This document shows positions 26,612 to 36,532 of a stretch of DNA of 64,000 nt, piece after piece. The notes beneath the pieces were generated by a model that was not told where the DNA came from, did no database searches, and was given only the letters and a program-made list of their open reading frames with translations. Both the position numbers and the translations under genes were made by a program. How positions within the stretch are numbered: position 1 is the stretch's first letter; every line of letters starts with the position of its first letter. The stretch comes from Sphagnum compactum. Lineage: Eukaryota; Bryophyta; Sphagnopsida; Sphagnales. The DNA is taken from NCBI GenBank assembly GCA_965153455.1, contig OZ234493.1, positions 28,510,213-28,574,212 on the forward strand, given 5' to 3'.

Positions 26612-27340
26612 TTTCATGCAGCCAGCCAATGGGGAAGGCTCAGCATGCACTCAAAGTGCCTTGATTTTTTTTTCTTTTGAGTTTTAGGTTTGGGAGGAGG
26701 GAGGTTTTTTTGCTTTTTTTTTTCCCTTTGTTCCAAACATGTTCCCTTCAAGTTCCCAACGAGTTCCCGTCATGTTCCCAATGTGTTCCCCAATGGTGTT
26801 CCCAATAGCACCTCGCTTTAATCCCAAAGTCCTCCCCTTCTCAGCTATATAGGTGGGCCAAAGGGGGGAGGCACTCCATCTTTCCATAGAATCTTTAATT
26901 TTTGTGATGGTCCAATCAAATTGGCTCATTTCACAAAAAGAAAAAGTTGGACTTGTGAGACACCCCCAATTAATTAATATGGAACATAATAAGTACCCCC
27001 AGAATAGGGTGTTCTTTGCAGAATAGGGTATTAGCCCAGGCCAAAAATGGTTCTAACTCTTTTTGGGAACAGAAACTCCATGCAGCCAATGTGAAGACCC
27101 AAGGGCATGCAAGCACTCAAGGTGCCTTGCTTTTTTTTCTTTAAGTTTGGTTTATTTTCATTTTCCCCTGGGTTCCCAATGTGTTCCCACTATGTTCCCT
27201 TCAAGTTCCTAATATGTCCCCAACATGTTCTCCATAGCACCTCAGTTTTATCCCATATGCTTTGGCAAATGTTGTCCTCCTTTCACATATATAATTGGGC
27301 CAAAGGGGGGGAACTCTATACTTATTTGAAAAATCTCATT
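26612..27340. repeat. Two diverged copies of an approximately 300-bp block
   Basis: Copy A (about 26612-26945) and copy B (about 27078-27340) share the same order of words: CATGCAGCCA, CACTCAA plus GTGCCTTG, a poly-T run, repeated GTTCCC units (TTCCCTTCAAGTTCC), then a tATATA segment and TGGGCCAAAGGGGGG. They are direct repeats separated by about 130 bp. No coding potential is visible. Confidence 0.8.
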
Positions 27341-27420
27341 GGCCACCAAAACAAATATTTGTACCTACGGACAAGCCTGTGATACTACTACAACATTTGA
27401 GTGTCAATTTACGCACCTGA

Positions 27421-27829
27421 ACTCAAAACAATTCAAAGCTCCTATTCTAACAATCCAATTGGCCATACAAGCTTTTTTTTTTCATCCCTAGGTACATAGA
27501 CCCCTTATATTTGCATTTTTTTTGCAACACTAATCCTATAGTTGTTTGGTTAACAACATCAACAATGAGACAAAAAAATTTCACAAATTTAGAGTTATTT
27601 ACACTTTTTGAAGATATAATAGGGAAAATGGTGTATCATCAACATAAAAAGCTTTGGATGTTTTCAACCATATGTGTGTAACAAACAAAGATTATAACAT
27701 TAGTGTAAAAATATATCCCCAAATATAATATGAAAAGGTATGTGGAATAGGATGGCATCTATGGGGGTGTAAAAGAAAGCTATAGAACCAATGAGATTGT
27801 TAGAATGGGAGCCTTGAGTTGTTTTGAGG
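27421..27829. mobile_element. Short inverted-repeat element (MITE-like)
   Basis: A 42-bp arm at 27421-27462 is repeated in reverse complement at 27788-27829 with about seven mismatches. Shared core words are TCTAACAAT and CTCAAAACAA. The interior is AT-rich and non-coding. Related single arms occur at about 27905 and 29176. I could not fix a target-site duplication. Confidence 0.6.
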
Positions 27830-28778
27830 ATGTAACTTCAATACACTTCCAATTAAACCTTGTAATAGCCTCATAGGCTTGTACCTAGGTGCAAAGAAGA
27901 AAAAATGTGGTCGATAAGATTGTTCAAGTGAGGGCTTTCAATTCTTTTGAAGTTGTCTCCATGAACTAGTACTTACATGTTGCATGCAAAATACATGCAA
28001 TTTGCAAGTAACATTCAACAAAAAAATTTTGGAGCTTTTGACACATTATTTTCAAATTTTACTTGAGGTGCACAAACTAACAATTTTGTATCCAATTTCA
28101 ACCTTGCAATCTCCTCTTTATACTGAAAAAAGAATTTTGAATATTATATAGACTAAGGGTTATATCATTAGTGTACAAGATATACCTTCATATCCAAGGG
28201 AAAATATTATTCTTTGAAATCAAAAAATTACATGAATAAAAGTATAAAAATCCCACATATTGGTTGTTGGGATTATAATTTAATTAATTTTATAATAAGA
28301 TCTCATTTCTTGTCAAAATCAAATTATAACTTACATAAAATAAACACAAACCTAAGTATTCAAAACAATTAATAACAACTTATGTACAATAAACTTTGTG
28401 AAGTTATTGTTGTCCGAGTAGATGTTATTAGGTGGGAGAGATGTGACATTTTTCATTTACACCCTTTAATGAGACATTCTTTAAGGAGAAAATGAAAAGA
28501 TAGCACAAAAAGAACATTTCAATCAAAATTATATATTCAAAATGAATATATTCTATCAAAATTCAATGCAAATACAAAATTTAAATAAAATTTAAAATAA
28601 ATAAAAGATGTGAACATTTTAAAATTAGATAATAATAAGGTGAGGAATTTGTATCCTCCCTCACATACCCTCCGAAACAATATCCATTTTAATTCACAGT
28701 GTCAAAAACATTTAACATAAAAAGCTCTCCCATGGAGAAATATACAAGATATGTGAAATTGGCTAAAGCTTGTGCTTA

Positions 28779-29148
28779 GAGCATCTCCAGCTGTGCTCAG
28801 TATGTGATCCTGCACAGTACAATTGGAGGAAGAAAGTCAAAATGTGTCCATTTGGCTTAGGAAAACGGATTGAGCTCAGCATAATTACACAGTTTGGTGA
28901 AGGGCGCATCAACACTATCCACCTGCAGAAAAGAGTGTAATAGATGTGATATGATTGCTGCTCAGTGTTTTTTATTAGCTCATCCTAATAAAATGATTGG
29001 TCCAGGTGGTTTGCTATTAGTAGTCCCCCTACCTGTTTGCTGTCCCAATTTCAGTTTTATGGGTGGGGTTGCAGAAAAGTAAATAACTTGACTTGGATGT
29101 GAAAAATATTTTTGCAGGTTCACATTCTGAGTACCGCTGAAGATGCTC
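28779..29148. mobile_element. Harbinger/Tourist-like MITE, copy 1
   Basis: A 370-bp non-coding element begins GAGCATCTCCAGC and ends GCTGAAGATGCTC, which are terminal inverted repeats. It is flanked on both sides by TTA, the 3-bp target duplication typical of PIF/Harbinger elements. A sister copy lies at 31961-32347 in the same orientation. Confidence 0.85.
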
Positions 29149-29854
29149 TTAAGGCCAGAAACAAGGCCAGCATGGCCAATGAGATTATTAGAATGGGAGC
29201 CTTTACTTGTTTTAAAGAGTTCACTGCAGTAAACCTGCCATTGAAATGTTGTCAAACAACATTCCAACACATTAGGTACTTGTGCTCTTTGGTAATCTTA
29301 CCTACATACAAACAAACAGAGGTTATATTGTTATTATGGAAAGCCTTGAATCAATATGAGTTGATTGCAGTAAACTAGCACTAAATGTTGCAGAGCACAT
29401 CAAGCAGCAAATAATACATGAGACTTGACTCACAGTGCAGCAATTGCAGTAAAATGCAGAGAACAAAAAAAAAAGAGATAGTATGTACTTTCAAAGACAA
29501 ACAGATCAAGCCAAGTATGAATCAATTCAATGGCAAGTGTAGGCCTAATTAGGGGCCCAGCATTTGCCAAAGCCACGGAGTGTCTTGAGGATAGCTGCCC
29601 CCAACACCAGTGTACAATGGGAATTCCTTGAAGCAATTCAAAGATCTCTGTTCATATCAAGCAAGCATATTACATGATAAGAAATTTCACCAAGGACTTT
29701 GAGACATCTTGCAAAGAGACAACTGCATGCTTTCTATTCAACAAACTACCATGTCCAACAGCAAATCAAGTTCTTCTTGGATGAGACCATATGTTGGCAT
29801 CATATCCTCAAACCCCTCCTAAAATCAGCGGAGTTGAAACCTAGTAGACAAGCT

Positions 29855-31036
29855 CTATGCAGCACTTTTCTCCCACTTCAAGGGTTTCACAACTTCCCAG
29901 GTGAAGTCAGGGTCATCTCGGCCGAAATGGCCATAGGCAGCAGTCTTCTGGAACCTCTTGTTGCCACCACGCTTGAGATCCAGATTGATGGACATCATAC
30001 CAGGCCTGAAGTCAAAATTCTCCTTGATGATCTTCAGAATTTCGGCATCAGGGATCTTCCCAGTGCCATATGTATCAACGAAAACAGACAGGGGCTCTGG
30101 CACACCAATGGCATATGAGACTTGTACAATGCAGCGGCGTGCAAGCCCAGCAGCCACAATGCTCTTGGCGGCTTGCCTGACAATGTAGGCACCACTACGA
30201 TCAACCTTGGTAGGGTCCTTACCAGAGAAAGCACCACCACCATGGGCACCCCATCCTCCGTATGTGTCAATGATAATCTTCCTCCCTGTCAAGCCAGCAT
30301 CTCCATGAGGGCCACCGATCACGAACCTCCCTGATGGGTTCAAGTGAAAGATGGTATTCTCATCGAGATACTTCTCGGGGATCACTGGCTTGATGACATG
30401 CTCTCGCAGATCAGCAGCAATCTCATCATTGGTAACTGTCTCATCATGCTGAGTGGATATCAAGACGGTGTGTACTCTCAGTGGCACCATGGCACCACCA
30501 TCATTCTTGTATTCTATAGTCACTTGGGTTTTTCCATCAGGTCTCAACCAGCCACAAGTCCCATTCTTCCTCACCTCTGTCAGCTTAGCTCCGAGTTTCG
30601 TGGCCAAGACGTGAGTCAATGGCATCAACTCCTCAGTTTCGTCTGTGGCATAGCCGAACATGTGACCCTGGTCACCAGCACCAATGTCCTCAGGTCTCTT
30701 GGTGAGATGGCCATGGACGCCCTGTGCAATGTCGGGGCTCTGAGCCTCGATGTTCATCAGCACCTTGCATTTGTCAGCATCCAGACCCACAGCGTCTGAG
30801 GTGAATCCGATCTCCCGGCAAGTATCCCTCACGATTTTCTCGTAGTCGACTTCGGCCTTGGTGGTGATCTCTCCGAATACCATCACCATGTTGGTCTTGG
30901 TGCAAGTCTCACACGCCACCTTGCTGTCCGGGTCCTGCTCAAGACACGCATCTAGCACTGCGTCTGAGACTTGATCGCAAAGCTTGTCTGGGTGTCCCTC
31001 GTTCACAGATTCGGACGTGAACAGAAAAGTCTCCAT
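29855..31036 (-). CDS. S-adenosylmethionine synthetase (methionine adenosyltransferase)
   Basis: Cytosolic enzyme making S-adenosylmethionine from methionine and ATP, the methyl donor and precursor of ethylene and polyamines. A single uninterrupted exon encodes 393 aa, the usual plant length. The chosen start gives the standard [19 protein letters not shown]-terminus; an in-frame ATG at 31063 would add nine atypical residues. Visible signatures are GHPDK (14-18), [15 protein letters not shown] (119-133) and the glycine-rich loop [16 protein letters not shown] (267-281). No damage is visible, and codon third positions are richer in G/C than the neighbourhood, as expected for a highly expressed gene. 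Coding-intronless SAM synthetase genes with an intron in the leader are common in plants, and a candidate leader intron lies just upstream. Open frames on the opposite strand are shadows of this gene. Confidence 0.99.
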   Translation of the reverse strand: METFLFTSESVNEGHPDKLCDQVSDAVLDACLEQDPDSKVACETCTKTNMVMVFGEITTKAEVDYEKIVRDTCREIGFTSDAVGLDADKCKVLMNIEAQSPDIAQGVHGHLTKRPEDIGAGDQGHMFGYATDETEELMPLTHVLATKLGAKLTEVRKNGTCGWLRPDGKTQVTIEYKNDGGAMVPLRVHTVLISTQHDETVTNDEIAADLREHVIKPVIPEKYLDENTIFHLNPSGRFVIGGPHGDAGLTGRKIIIDTYGGWGAHGGGAFSGKDPTKVDRSGAYIVRQAAKSIVAAGLARRCIVQVSYAIGVPEPLSVFVDTYGTGKIPDAEILKIIKENFDFRPGMMSINLDLKRGGNKRFQKTAAYGHFGRDDPDFTWEVVKPLKWEKSAA

Positions 31037-31745
31037 CCCTACATCCCGAATCACAAAACCCACAGCAGAAAAAAAGCTCAGTACAAAACTAGACCAAAAA
31101 AAACCCCATTCACTTTGAGTGGAGACAAATCCGAGCTAAATAAAACTCCAAAACCTCAACCTCCATATTACTCAAACATGTACAGCGACAAGGTTACAGC
31201 CACAACAGAACGTTCTGTTGACGGAGAAACAGAAGAACCAGAAGCAGGTAGGAAGTGAAACAGTGAACCCAATCTAAAAGAAAAAGAAGTTAGAGAAGAA
31301 GAAGAAGAACCAGAAGAAGAAACACGGAAGAAGGAATATACTATACACCATATACCTGGCGAGAACTTCGTAAGCTTCTCCTTGGAAATGCGACAAGAAA
31401 GAGAGACCAGCCAAGGAAGTCGGACTGCGAAGGAAGAGAGGAGACTCTGCCGGGGAAAGCTCGCGACGCTCTGTTCTTGTACACGAGCAGAAGAGAGGAG
31501 CTTTTCTCGCACAGTAGCGGCAACGTCCAGAGGTGCGAGACGAAATCTGAACCGTCCCCTCAATTCGACGGTGAGGATTAGATCAGGCTTGTCTATATGA
31601 TGACCGTAGTCCTGCGCCCTCACCCCACCCTCACGAGTCACAACTGTAACAATGTAACCGGCAATAGCCGGTGACTCAGCTGCAACTTCCCCGAAGTAAG
31701 ACGTTATTACAACCAATCATATATTTTGTTGCGAAATTATAAAAG
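31037..31745 (-). promoter_or_regulatory. SAM synthetase leader with probable 5' UTR intron and promoter
   Basis: On the minus strand a CCAG|GTATAT donor lies near 31357, and a T-rich tract precedes the coding start near 31080, fitting a 5' UTR intron of about 0.28 kb. The leader exon upstream to about 31560 is rich in CT on the coding strand. A TATAAT box reads on the minus strand at about 31736-31743. A 182-codon frame across this area has no family resemblance and is not called. Transcription start and exact intron ends are inferred. Confidence 0.4.
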
Positions 31746-31960
31746 TAAAAATGGCATATTTTGCCGTTTAGTGCTTGCTTTTTTGGGAAAACAATATTGC
31801 CAAATTTTCGGAAATTATTGAAAACTTTTCGCCACATTTTCATTCAGATTATACAGAGGGGAGGGCAATTTTTTTTTACCAGTGTGTAAATAGGGTATGT
31901 TGGTGGAATTACCATAAATGATTGCTTCTGGTTTTACTACCCCAAGCCTTTTTGGTGTAA

Positions 31961-32347
31961 TAGCATCTCCAGCGGTGCTCAGTATGTATGTGATACTGCA
32001 CATTAAAATTGGATGAAGAAAAGTCAAAACATCCCATTTTGGCTTAGGGAAAATGGTTTTGGCTTCAGCATAATTTCACAGTTTGCGGTGGCTGGTGAAA
32101 GGCACAGTAACGCTGTGCACCTGCATAAACGAGTGTAATAGATATGATCTGACTTTTGGATCAGTGTTTCTAATTGGCCCATCATAATGATTGGTCCAGG
32201 TGGTTTGCTATTAGTAGTTGTTCCTCACCTATTTGCTGTCCTAATTTCAGTTTCATACATGGGGTTGAAAGAAAGTAAATAACTAAACTTGGATGTGAAA
32301 AATATTTTTGCAGGGTCACATACATACACTGCACCACTGGAGATGCT
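31961..32347. mobile_element. Harbinger/Tourist-like MITE, copy 2
   Basis: The segment begins AGCATCTCCAGC and ends CTGGAGATGCT. It is collinear with the copy at 28779-29148 through the whole interior, sharing blocks such as GATTGGTCCAGGTGGTTTGC and GGATGTGAAAAATATTTTTG. The terminal bases and target duplication are less clear than in copy 1. Confidence 0.8.
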
Positions 32348-32667
32348 TGAAGGGATTGTAAGAGTGGTGACCTCACTTCCACATTTTCACCTGCATTGTC
32401 TTTAGAAGAAGAAAATATAACCCAAGCTTCTACTTGTATACTTTGAAGCCAAAACAAGTCACAAGGTATCTACTTGCATAATCTTCAACGGTGGAAGAAA
32501 ATGTAACCCAAGCTCTTGATGCAATTTCAAGCCCAAACAAGCCACATGTAAAGATCTACATGTTAAAATCCCAATATCCTTTCAACTTGCTTCTAAGCAT
32601 TGTAAATATCCCATGCTTAGACTAAATCAAAGGTCTACAAGCTGAAATCCAACATTTTGTGGGCTTA

Positions 32668-33002
32668 GGGCAACTTTAGACGAGGCTCCAAGCTCCAGGG
32701 ACCAATGAATTCAAGCAATCTTATTGGTCAAAAGCTTTAAATTGGTCCCAAGGCCTTTAGACGAGGGTCCAAGACCAAAAAGTGGCCAATTGAGGCTAAA
32801 CCTACATGGCACCTGTTTTGAAGGGAAAATCAATTGGTTCAGGCCAAAAAACAGTGCTAAAAGGAGAGCTCCAGATTTGGAAAACCAAGAATCGAGCTGA
32901 GGACCGCACTACAGTCCAACTCAAGGATTCAATTTGCTTCAAATCAGTCCAAATTGGTTCCTAGGAAATTGGACTCTGGACCCTCGTCTAAAGTGGGCCT
33001 TC
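32668..33002. mobile_element. Short terminal-inverted-repeat element (MITE-like)
   Basis: The left end reads GGGCAACTTTAGACGAGG and the right end, reverse-complemented, reads GGCCCACTTTAGACGAGG, so about 25 bp form an imperfect terminal inverted repeat. A third, internal copy of TTTAGACGAGGGTCCAAG lies near 32757. The interior is non-coding. Confidence 0.65.
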
Positions 33003-34841
33003 ATATGGCCACAACTGGACTGCACTCAAAACATAAAATCATTATTTGATGCTCCAGAGGTGAAATGATTTCTGTATATCTACAACCACAATGGGACATT
33101 TCTATATTGAAGGATCAGATTCAAGAGGACAAGAGATCGGATTGGAAAGAATATGAAGGTGCATTCACACCTAATGTTAAGTCAGTGTTAAGTGAAAATC
33201 TAGGTGGCATCTTAGGTGGTACCCGATGTTAAATGGGTGATTGTTTAATATTAAGTGAATGTTAACTTAACATAAAATCTTTGTGATAAATAGGTTTAGT
33301 TCCTAAATGATTAGCTTGGTGTGAGGGGACTTAATACTAGAGTCCTTAACACCAAGTGTGAATGCACCTTTAAGCCTTTTAAATGCAATTCTCCTCCAAT
33401 TTTATCCAGTTATACTTTGAAGGTTTTATGAGATGACTACTAGCTTTGTTTTTTTTTCTCTGCAGATTTTGTAGGTTTTTTTTATTAAAAAATTTAGGAA
33501 ATTCTTGGATGTTTTTCTAGTGTAAATTCTCTTAATTTAACCCAAAATTTTTGGAAAAAGTGACCCAAATATGATGCTGCAAAATTGGAAAAAGAAAAAG
33601 CCGTATTTGCCTATGTGTCCATGTTAAACCATGGATACATAATGTGTTCCAACCTGAGGTTAAACATGTGTTTCATATCATACTTCTTTATTGATCTTTT
33701 GTAACTGCGGGTTACTTATTCAAGCTTCTATTAATTAGTGAATGGATGCACCCACAATGGAGAAAATACTCTCTCTCTCTCCCCATCCCCCCCCCCCCCT
33801 CTCACCTTCCAAAACCCAAAAGAAAAAACTATGAACCCCTCGCCTCAGTAGCTGAAAGAATTTTCTATTTTCAAAATTGATAGTCACCATTTTCAACCTC
33901 AACTAATAACCTCATTATAACTTGAGGGTACTTATTTATTCAAATTGTTCATAGTAGTCACCATTTAAGAAAGATTCACAACAAGGCCATGTTAGATTTA
34001 AAATATCCCACCCAACTCCAAAAGTGATCATCAATTCAATTGCTCTAAGAATTTGCACCATTTAATCATGTGCTTGAAATGGCCACGACAATTGCAACAT
34101 GGAAATCTTTAATGGCCATCGAGCACTAAAATATGAATACAAGCATTTTATGACTCAAAGTGCCAATGAACGTGTCACACATTTGAACTATGTATGTGGT
34201 TGAGAGCTTTCACAAGCCAAACACAATGTAGCATGGAAAACGTCAATGTATCACTTTTTGTTTTTGGAAACCTTGACTCAAAGATTTTCTTATCTTGTGA
34301 CATCTCATTTTTGAACCCTACTCATACACTCACCAAAACACAATAGACATTGCCAAGTAGAAGAATCTTGGAAAAGATAAAGTTGAACTACAAGGCTAAT
34401 GAAAAGACAAAAAAAAAAAAAGTGGTGATGGATAAACTATGTTCAAGATAGGGTAGTGAATGGCACCTAAAGTAATTGCAAGAGGGTTGTTAAGGGTTGT
34501 TGAAAACTTAGAAAGCTAGCTAGGCTAATAGAAAGGTGGAAGGCCAATAACTAATGGCATGATGTTTTAAGGACTTCCATTCAATTCATTTGTCTCGTAC
34601 AAGCTTACCATTAGCCAAATTGGTTTTTCACATGTGCGATGACTTTTAGGAAGGTTTCTTGGCTTTGTCATTAGAATCTTGGATTGGTATCACCTTTTGT
34701 GTGGGATATTCGTCGCTTATCTATTGTAATTAGTTGATAATTTGGTGTGCTATATTTTTTATTACTAAAAACCAATGGCTTACATCAAAGGCTTTTAATT
34801 TTAAAATAATATCATCAAATCTATGTGGGGAAAAAAACTAC
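33003..34841. other. Intergenic DNA, no gene recognised
   Basis: Only short frames without motifs are present. A CT microsatellite followed by a poly-C run lies at about 33771-33800. Confidence 0.5.
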
Positions 34842-35145
34842 CTTTTGAAAATGTCCAAAATGGGTTGTACATATGTTGTCACAATGTGCACCATGTTTTC
34901 TTCTAGATTGTGAAGCCCGAAAAATTTTGGTTCCCAACCTCCCATTATCTTTTGAAAATGTCTAAAATGGGTTGCACATATGTTGTCAAAATTTGTGCCA
35001 TTTTTTCTTGTAGATTGTGAATCTTGAAAATTTTTGGTTCTCAACCATCCCATCACCTTTTCAAAATATCCAAATTTGGTTGCACATATGTTGTCAAAAT
35101 GTGTGCCATGTTTTCTTGTAGATTATTAAGCCCAAAAAATGGAAA
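34842..35145. repeat. Tandem repeat, three copies of about 107 bp
   Basis: Units start at about 34842, 34949 and 35057. Each carries CTTTTGAAAATGTC, GGGTTGCACATATGTTGTC, GTGCCATGTTTTCTTGTAGA and a TTTTTGGTTCC-like end. The last copy is partial. Confidence 0.85.
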
Positions 35146-35196
35146 AAGATTGGAGACATGGATTATAATGATAATGGAATAATACCATGGCATTAA

Positions 35197-35230
35197 GATG
35201 GTATAATGGTTTTCAACAATACCATTATAC
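35197..35230. repeat. Short hairpin-forming inverted repeat
   Basis: GGTATAATGGT is followed about ten bases later by its exact complement ACCATTATACC, giving an 11-bp stem. It lies between the tandem repeat and the copia fragment; no function can be assigned. Confidence 0.6.
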
Positions 35231-35339
35231 CTTGGTAAGTTCAACATTAATTAAGAAACACTATTTATAAAAATGTTGAAATTTCAAAGAAAAAAAACTT
35301 GTTTTGTGAAAAGAATAGAATGTCTCGTATGGAATAAAT

Positions 35340-36235
35340 GGAAATATTTTATTATCAACATGAAGGAATACAATTCATTAAGTAAGTAGTTGTATATATT
35401 ACCTCTATCAACAAAAGGAAGGGTAGTTGAACTTTTGCAGCCATATTCCTTCTATGTTTAAGATCATGTAGTTCTTTCATTCAGCCATTATGTTTTGGTG
35501 AGGCATGTTCGTTATTGTAAATTTTTTTTGAATGCTTTCATTTTGACAAAAAATATTGAAAGCCAAAGATAGAAACTCCCCACCATGATCGATATGAAGT
35601 ACGTTGGTCACCAAGTTTGTTTCATTCTTTATTTGATTTTTCGGTATCTTGAACTTATCAAATGTGGATGTTTTATTTAATAGAAAAAAATCCATGTTTT
35701 TCAAGAGCAATCATGTATAGAAGTTAAGAAATATTTGGACCCTCCTAAAGATGAATGCTTGAACATTCGACAAAGATCTACATGCATCAATTTTGTTCTT
35801 ATGTTTGTTCAAGGCTTTTGTAGCAACAAGTTTTTGCAGCTTGATCATTATCACCAATTGCATATTCTTCATCTTCATCAACCACCTCTACTATTATTGT
35901 GTTACTTGCAACATTAATTTCATTGTTAGTAGCTTTGACCACATCCCAAACTTCTTCTTTCAACAATATTATCTTTATCTTGCCTTCCAAACCATGTAAT
36001 TTGATGGTCCTTGTAATTTGTTAAAACAATCCATTGAAATCATGTTATGCTCTTGAGCCATAAATTTGTTATCATGATAATAACTTGTGAATCACAAATA
36101 TGAAATAAAAATAATAATAACATGATTAAATTGAAAAATTAATAATTATATATGTATTTGAACTATTCACTCAAGGACTTAGATTGCACAATTCAGATTT
36201 GAAAAAAAACATTTTTAACATGTGTTATGATACCA
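35340..36235 (-). pseudogene. Ty1/copia integrase fragment, minus-strand copy
   Basis: The minus-strand frame at 35710-35477 matches the copia integrase catalytic core: VLHIDHGGEFLS corresponds to the usual D-x-G-GE region, followed by a PHQNIMAE end like PQQNGVAE. A stop follows immediately, and further homology to about 35340 is in shifted frames. A primer-binding site and 5' LTR lie just upstream in this orientation (36221-36495). Gag and protease between LTR and integrase are not recognisable, so most of the 5' part is deleted or decayed. Confidence 0.75.
36221..36235 (-). other. Copia primer-binding site
   Basis: On the minus strand, TGGTATCATAACACA abuts the CA end of the LTR. It resembles the usual copia primer-binding site complementary to the 3' end of initiator methionine tRNA (TGGTATCAGAGC). 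Confidence 0.7.
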
Positions 36236-36495
36236 TGAAGGAAAGATGTAGAATCTCGTTTATCTACAAGAAAACATGTTGATTACAATGAGCTTGGTTC
36301 TCAATATATAAATTAAATTTTTAAAAAAACCAGCGTAAATAATATATGTTCACTACAAGTTTCATTTTTAATTTTATCGTAACTTACTACTAGAAATCCA
36401 CCATCACCACCATTATTCAAACTTCTCTACTCTTTTAGAATGTTTTGTATTTCGTGTCAGGTTTGATAGATGTGTACATGTGACTAATATTAACA
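36236..36495 (-). repeat. Copia LTR, minus orientation (5' LTR of the minus-strand copy)
   Basis: Read on the minus strand it starts TGTTAATATTAGTCACATG and ends TTCA, with the TG...CA ends of an LTR. It is collinear with the plus-oriented LTR at 39596-39859 at most positions. A primer-binding site follows it, which identifies it as a 5' LTR. Confidence 0.8.
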
Positions 36496-36532
36496 TGCAA
36501 ACTAGTGATTAATATTAACATATATATATATA

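Noticed and set aside
30344-30799. Plus-strand 151-codon frame (and others at 29699-30118 and 29958-30334)
   Set aside because: They lie antisense to the intact SAM synthetase exon and have no family resemblance; they are shadows of its codon bias.
31168-31716. Minus-strand 182-codon frame upstream of SAM synthetase
   Set aside because: It falls in the probable leader and promoter, has Ser/Arg-rich low-complexity sequence and no homology I recognise.
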